Source: Heterohyrax brucei
Lineage: Eukaryota; Chordata; Mammalia; Hyracoidea; Procaviidae
Reading direction: 5' to 3'
Length of the DNA: 64,000 bases
NCBI GenBank assembly: GCA_028571685.1
Contig: CM053162.1
Span: 11,350,001 to 11,414,000, forward strand
Below are positions 58,692-64,000 of the stretch, in pieces. The notes under the pieces were generated by a model. That model worked only from the letters and a program-made list of their open reading frames with translations. It was not told the DNA's origin and ran no database searches. A program made the translations under genes and the position numbers. The number at the start of each line of letters is the position of its first letter. The stretch's first letter is position 1.

Positions 58692-58795
58692 TGTCTAATC
58701 TTCAAAACAACTCTATTAGATTGGTACTTTATTACTCCTATTTTATAGATGTAAAAACTGATGCATCATAGTAAGTTACTTTTTACTAAGTATCT
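58692..58795 (+). mobile_element. MIR SINE fragment
   Basis: TCTAATCTTCAAAACAACTC, TTACTCCTATTTTATAGATG, AAACTGATGCATC match the MIR 3' half. Confidence 0.7.
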
Positions 58796-58837
58796 ATAAT
58801 ATGCCAGGTTTTGACTTATTGTATGTAGTCCTCTAAA

Positions 58838-58981
58838 AAACCCACTGCTGAGAAGTTGGTTCTGTCTCATAGTGACCCTAAACAACAGAATAGAACTGCT
58901 CCAGAGAGTCTCCAAGGAGCACCTGGTAGATTAGAACTGCTGACCTTCCAGTTGGCAGCCACAGTACTTAACCACTGCTCT
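58838..58981 (-). mobile_element. AfroSINE
   Basis: Minus strand: reversed tail CCACTGCTGAGAAGTTGG, body, B box near 58930 (reversed AGTTCTAATC), head reversed GCAGTGGTTAAGTACTGTGG at the right. Confidence 0.87.
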
Positions 58982-59567
58982 GGAGAAGGCAGCAAGCACG
59001 GGCTGTGGAAGCCAACTCTTCTGTACCTTCAGAGCAAAGGCCGTGGCCTTCTGTCTTGTTTGGTCACCCCAAGGATGAGCCCTGCGTCTCTGAGTCCTTT
59101 GGCTCTGCCTTAACTCAGCCACCTTTCTTCACCCGTCTCTTCTTTGGAGAGATGATGACTTTGAACAAAATGGACTCAGAGACAAAGTCAGGGAAGAAAA
59201 GATCTGAGAGTAGTGAAGGTGCAGCAATAAATCGGATTGTCTTCTGTGGAACCTCACAAACTGAGGGTGCTCCGCACTGGGGGCTTCACTTGGAGTTTTT
59301 CTGAAGTCTTTGCTCGTGATTATTTCCATCACACCTTAGCAAGACGGTGAGCTTCCGTGCTGGCGGGCGGTGACAATGGGAAGGGAAGGAAGGGTAGAAC
59401 TTAGGGTGTTGTTGGGACATTTTTATGGCACTTGTTTCTGTAATGACCATCACGTGTCTGTCTTATCAACGCTTCCCAAGGATAGAGCCTGTGTCTTAGA
59501 GATCCAGGAGGTGGTGAATTGAAGTGGAAACAGCAAACATTTACTTGAAATCCATGTTTCAGTTTCT
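58982..59567. other. No recognised gene or repeat
   Basis: Open frames 58856-59113, 59005-59304 and 59129-59332 overlap without recognisable domains and partly include SINE sequence. Confidence 0.5.
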
Positions 59568-59866
59568 TCATCATTTATTGTAGTTGGACCCCCAACTCAC
59601 GGTGACTTCATGTTCAATGAACCAAAAGGCTGTCTGGTCCTACACCACCCAGAAGGTTTCCATTGGATGATTTTTGTGAAGTAGGTTGCTAGAGTTTCCT
59701 TCCTAGTCTTAGAGTGAAAGTTTGTTGAAACCTCTTCAGGATCATAGCAACATTCAAGTCTCCACTGACAGACAAGTGATGACTATGTGTGAGATTCATC
59801 GGCTTAGACTGAATTCAGATTCATGGAAGACAAGAATTCTACCAATGAACTACCACTGTCCTCTTC
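59568..59866 (-). mobile_element. Composite SINE with tRNA-Gly-like head and RTE-derived body
   Basis: Second copy of the 52590 element: head on the minus strand GACAGTGGTAGTTCATTGG then TAGAATTCTTG, body with AGACTAGGAAGGAAAC, left end reversed tail (GGACCCCCAACTCACGGTG). Confidence 0.75.
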
Positions 59867-59898
59867 TTCATTTATAAAGTAATAGTAACTCTAATGAA

Positions 59899-60037
59899 TA
59901 GGGTTCTGGTGGTGTAGTGGTTAATTACTGTGGCTGCTAATTGAAAGGTTAGCAGTTCAAATCTACCTGGTGCCCCTTGGAGTGCTCCTTTAGGGTCACC
60001 AGTAGTCAGAACTGACTCTTCGGCAGTGGTTTTTTTT
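59899..60037 (+). mobile_element. AfroSINE
   Basis: Plus strand: AGGGTTCTGGTGGTGTAGTG head, GCAGTTCAAATC B box, GGGTCACCAGTAGTCAGAAC...CGGCAGTGG tail followed by a T-run. The body is shortened. Confidence 0.87.
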
Positions 60038-60102
60038 GAGGACTACATATGATAAGTCAAAACTTGGGGAAGGCAGACAGGATGAAGGGACCTCTCTAAG
60101 TC

Positions 60103-60284
60103 TGATAGTGGTGCTACTCTTGGTTCAAACCCACCCAAAAGTATCTCAGAAGAAAGGCCTGGCATTCTGCTTCTAAGAGGTCACACAGTCTTTAAAACCC
60201 TATAGAGCAATTCTACTCTGCACACATGTGGTCTCCATGAGTCAGAATCATCTCAGCGGTAATGAGTTGATTTGGGATTTTATT
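60103..60284 (+). mobile_element. AfroSINE, long-body variant, head-truncated
   Basis: Starts at the B box (GGTTCAAACCCACCC), with the extended GAAGAAAGGCCTGGCATTC body and a CATGAGTCAGAATCATCTC...GCGGTAATGAG tail. Confidence 0.82.
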
Positions 60285-61924
60285 CAGTAACTGGAAGCCT
60301 CTAGTATTTTTACCATGGTGCTTTGAAGTGGTGAACTTTGTCCTGTACTTCCTGGGCCTGGCATTCCTCATGCCAGCTTTCCTAAAGGGGCTGAGGCAGC
60401 CTGACCAGGCCGGTTAGTCTGGGTGGAGCCCTCAGACTACCTTAATCCCATATAGCTGTTACCTGGAACAGTCAGAAACAAATGGGCGTGTAGCTAGACA
60501 GAAAGTCTGACTTGGTGTTTACATTCTCTTTCCCCAGCAGAGGGCTGAGGACAGACCAGACCTTTAGCTTACTCTGGGCAAGGCTCAGAGAAGGAGTCTC
60601 TTGGCCACTGTGTGCCTAGAGAGGGTGAATTCAGAAAGGCAGCAAGCAGCAGCAGGTGGGAAATAAGCAGGGAGTCACCAGTCTGGGACGACTGCCTAAA
60701 CACTATTGTCTGCCACCAGCTCTCTGTGCCAACCCAGGCCTGCTGGACTGACCATGTTTAAAGGGCCAGCTGGCAGACTACCAGAGGCAAGCTGAGAACA
60801 GTTCTGCAGAACAGATCATGGCAAGGACCTTTTCACAGAGCAGGAAGGTGGAGAACAGGAGTGTGTGGAGTCAGGAACTGGTCAAGAGACAGAGAACAAG
60901 TCAGACGATGGAGGAAGGTCACAGATACCGGTAGCGAGCATGGCTGTGTGACAGGAGTTTGTTCTCACCAACCACTGGCTGCCTCGTGTCGTTTCAGATT
61001 GGTCAGCTCAAACATACCTGAACTGACCAGACATGACACAGCCTCTCTCCAGATTTCTGGGGTAGACACCAACTGGGATGCCAACACACCCAGTCCTCCC
61101 TCGTACCCTGAAATTCACATGCTGCCTGCAGCCACTCAGCTCAGGGTGCCCTCTGATCCCTCCAGCTTTTACTCACCCTTCCGCCTGCTATTCTCTCTCT
61201 CCCAGAGAACTGGCACCTCTCTATTAGTGTCTTCACTGCTCTGAAACCCAGACTGTAAAGAAAGATTCAACCACTTTAAACCTCACACTTAACCTTCGTT
61301 TTTACCCAGAGTGAAATAATCCAGCTCTTACTTCCTGGGGGAAGATTTATGGCCTCCTTCTTTCTGCCTCCCTTTAGACACTGAGGATTAGGAAGCTACC
61401 ACCTGTACTAAAGGCCCATTGACCAGTGCTACGGTCACCTACAAAAAGCTCTGTAGGAAATGCACCCCGAGATCAGAATCAGGGTGACTGGTTCCTGGAA
61501 GCTGATCTCACTCCTCCCCACCCAGGAAATCTGTGAGATACTTCAATTCTGGAGTGGTCAGTTGTAGGTCATTTCTAGCAAAACTGTTTCTTGACTATAG
61601 TGGAGTTCCGCTCGGAGCAAAAAGGGGAGCAGTGGTCTCAGAGCATCTGACTGGCCCCAGGTGAGAGGTGTTGTTCCTGACTCCTTCTCTAATAATCTCT
61701 AAGGGAGAGTCAAGGCAACCTATTTTTCTTAAGAGAGATAAAGAAAGAGGTAGAATAAGGTAGTGACAGCGACCGTACCACATGATTTTAACTTGTCCAC
61801 TTTTTTTCAAGCTGCAGTCTTCACTTGAGAGTCAGTTCTAGATGAACCAGGAATGGAAACTAAATAGGACAGATGAAAGTAGGTGCAGGAAGGAAGAGAG
61901 AATCTTTGTCAAAGCTGTTATGGC
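60285..61924. other. 1.6 kb without recognised gene or repeat
   Basis: GC content is higher than in the surrounding DNA. The largest open frame (60861-61244, 127 aa) shows no domain or signal that I recognise. A non-coding regulatory role cannot be judged from one sequence. Confidence 0.5.
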
Positions 61925-63545
61925 TGGTAGTTGCTCCGGCTAGCTCACAATGATGCCACATGCAACCGAACAAAATGTTGCACAGTCCTGCATCATCTTC
62001 AAGATCATTGATACGACTGAGTCTATTGTTGCATTCACTGTGTTTTGGAAATTCCTTCCAACCTAGGGACTCATCTTCTAGCACTGTATCAAACAATATT
62101 CTGTTGTGACCCATAAAGTTTTCATTGGCTAATCTTCAGAAGTAGATTAACCAGCCTTTTCTTCCTAGTCTGTCTTAGTCTGAAAGCAATGTTGAAATCT
62201 GTCCACCACGGGTGACCCCCATAGTATTTGAATTCCTGGTGAATGCTATAGATTGAATTGTGTCCCCCCAGACTTTATCAATTTGTCTAGGCCATGATTC
62301 CCAATTTTGTGTGATTGTCCACAATTTTGCCGTCTGATGTGATTTTCCTATGCGTTGTAAATCCTACCTCCATGATGTTAATGAGCGGCAGGGTTAGAGG
62401 CAGTTTTATTAAGGAAGCGAGACTCATTCTACAAGATTAGATTGTGTCAGGAGTCAATCTCTTTTCAGATATAAAAGAGAGAAGCAGGTAGAGGAGACAC
62501 AGGGGCACCTCGTACTACTGAGAAGGTAGTGGGACAGCAGAGTGTGTCTTTTGGACCGGGCATCCCTGTGCTGAGAAGCTCTTAGACCAGGGGAGGATTG
62601 ATGACAAGGACTTAACATCCAGAACCAAAAGAGACAGAAAGTCTTGTCCTGGAGATGGTGCCTACTAGATTGTGAGAAGATAAAATTCTGTTTGTTAAAG
62701 CCATCGACCTGTGATATTTTTGTCATAACACCATGGGACATCTAAGATAGAATTTAATACCAAGAGAGTAGACTGAATTCTAATAGATATCTAAGATTGG
62801 AAGCAGTTTTGAAACTGTAAATGGGCAGAGGCTGGAAGAGTTTTGAAGTGTGTTATAGTAAAAAATAGATTGCTTTAAAGAGACTGATGGTGGAATCATC
62901 TGCACTGAAGTCAGTTTTCATGAGGACTTAGAAGGAAGTGATGAAAACTCTTATATTGGAACAGCGCAGACTTCCAGAAGCAGCAGCGCAGAAATGGCAG
63001 CAGCAGAACCAGGAGATCAGTGCAAGACACTGCTGGAGCTGACCTTCAGGGTAAGAGAACTGAGTGTATTTGTCAGGATGCTTGCTGGTGAAGTGGGGTG
63101 CCTCTGCTTACCTACCGATGGAACAAGACAGCTGAGCACCTTGTTGGCCAATGTTTAATGGCAAACTAGGGTGCCTCCAGGCCGTTATTAGTGGAGCTAA
63201 GGAAATTTGGAACACTTGCCCTAACAGGGCTGATGAGGGTGGTGAGGCCTGAGGGGCTGAGGTCAAGGAACCAACAAGCAGAAGCTGAAGAGATAAGGAA
63301 TACAGGAAGCAGAATCGGAGCTGACAAAAAGAGAAAAAACATTTCTCTGGAACTGATGCCCTGAATTTGGACTTATGGTCTACCAGACAGTGAGAGAATA
63401 AATTTCTGCTTATTAAAGCCATCCACTTGTGATTATTTCTGTTATAGCAGGACTAGATATCTAAAACAGGTTGCACAGCTTCCAACATCACAGCAACACA
63501 CAAACCACCACAGCAGGACAAACTGACAGATATGTGGCAGTCAAA
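61925..63545 (-). mobile_element. Non-autonomous RTE-derived element, split by an LTR element
   Basis: Minus-strand copy in two parts, 61925-62243 and 63469-63545: left part contains a tail-like piece (CACATGCAACCGAACAAAATG) and the reversed RTE leader (CTTCCTAGTCTGTCTTAGTC, ACGGGTGACCCCC); right part CATCACAGCAACACACAAACC. Mosaic of RTE 3' and 5' ends, as in the leader at 43262. Confidence 0.65.
62244..63468 (+). mobile_element. MaLR-type provirus with truncated 3' LTR
   Basis: Plus strand. 5' LTR 62244 to about 62748 (TGCTATAGATTGAATTGTG ... CACCATGGGACATCTAAGATA). Internal to about 63325, with the same TGCTTGCTGGTGAAGTGGGG-type blocks as the 632 element. The 3' LTR keeps only its last about 140 bp, ending CTAAAACA at 63468. 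No gag or pol seen. The 5-bp duplication is not clear. Confidence 0.75.
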
Positions 63546-63854
63546 GCAATGGGTTTTATTTTCTTTTACTTGTGAAACAGATTCCTTCTACTCGATGAAA
63601 CTCAGGTTCCTTTATGTTTATGTACTAAGAAATGAGTATTACTTGATTTGTTGTCCTAATCTTGGAGAATTTTCTTTGCATTTCTTCACATGAAGCTAGT
63701 ACAGCATAAGAAAAACAGCCTGAATATGTCTGTGCTTTTTTTAAATCAAGGGCCCACCTGCCTAACCTAATATACTGCATGTAAGTAATTACTAAATATT
63801 TCTAACATGATGACTTTCAACTTCTCCCTGAGCCCCAGTAATTTGGTTCCTGGC
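63546..63854. other. No recognised feature
   Basis: AT-rich DNA without ORF or recognised repeat. Confidence 0.5.
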
Positions 63855-63906
63855 CCCTAGGGTTGCCATGAGTCGGATCCGACTCGATGGCACTTGGCTT
63901 TGGCTT
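63855..63906 (+). mobile_element. About 50-bp SINE/RTE 3' end with CACTTGGCT tail
   Basis: CCCTAGGGTTGCCATGAG leads into the perfect 16-bp palindrome GAGTCGGATCCGACTC (63870-63885), then GATGGCACTTGGCTTTGGCT. The longest copy of the tail type found in the micro-insertions, extending only about 13 bp upstream of the palindrome. No convincing duplication. Confidence 0.75.
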
Positions 63907-64000
63907 AGTCAGTTTTGTGACATTTCTCAGCTGATGCTCAAATTCACCATCACCATGTCTAATCTGAAAGCTAATGACAGGAAGAGTAACAAAACTCCTC

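Noticed and set aside
60861-61244. 127-aa open frame in non-repeat DNA
   Set aside because: No domain, signal peptide or codon pattern that stands out. A length like this is expected by chance in GC-richer DNA.
1-64000. CRISPR arrays, bacterial operons, riboswitches, rRNA and functional tRNA genes
   Set aside because: No regular spaced repeats, no bacterial gene organisation, and the only tRNA-like stretches are SINE heads.

Overview
This is repeat-saturated mammalian intergenic (or deep intronic) DNA. It contains tRNA-derived SINEs that share their 3' end with an RTE (BovB-type) LINE, long LINE-1 elements, MaLR-type LTR elements, Tigger1 and a mariner. The SINE/RTE pairing is the signature of Afrotheria, most likely a paenungulate (elephant, hyrax or sirenian). 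I cannot fix the species from sequence alone. I see no host protein-coding gene, tRNA gene, rRNA gene or CpG-island promoter that I can support. Nearly all long open frames lie inside L1, RTE, LTR or mariner relics, and every transposon gene examined is broken. The window can be read as a pile of nested insertions. || Layout. 1-5570: old L1 (copy A), split by an old MaLR LTR, itself split by a younger 1.95 kb MaLR provirus (632-2577). 5571-6025: reversed L1 3' UTR. 6026-9212: nearly full-length RTE LINE. 9213-12350: L1 copy B, split by a solo LTR. 12697-13095: a 399-bp AT-rich palindrome. 13.1-16.7 kb: mostly single-copy DNA with three AfroSINEs, an MLT1-like LTR and an L2 fragment. 16765-36188: one Tigger1 stretched to 19.4 kb by insertions: a solo LTR, an old L1 (19683-34773), a full-length 7.2 kb L1 (21555-28799) inside that L1, and smaller pieces. 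36.2-53.3 kb: MIRs, AfroSINEs, a TA-flanked DNA transposon, RTE fragments, L1 tails and single-copy DNA. 53300-58378: another L1 split by a SINE, a MaLR element and a mariner. 58.4-64 kb: SINEs, single-copy DNA and a plus-strand MaLR provirus. || Most unusual signal: a set of ultra-short insertions (about 15-33 bp), each a severely 5'-truncated copy of an RTE/SINE 3' end whose core reads CTCGACGGCACTTGGCT. Four have clear target-site duplications of 9-12 bp (7925-7944, 25715-25745, 34047-34079, 56496-56520), so they are real retroposition products rather than sequence decay. Four more lack a recognisable duplication, and one longer relative sits at 63855-63906. Most 5' ends fall in or just after a 16-bp perfect palindrome (GAGTCGGATCCGACTC), which suggests that reverse transcription stops at an RNA hairpin. 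They disrupt an L1 ORF2, an RTE reverse transcriptase gene and a mariner transposase gene.
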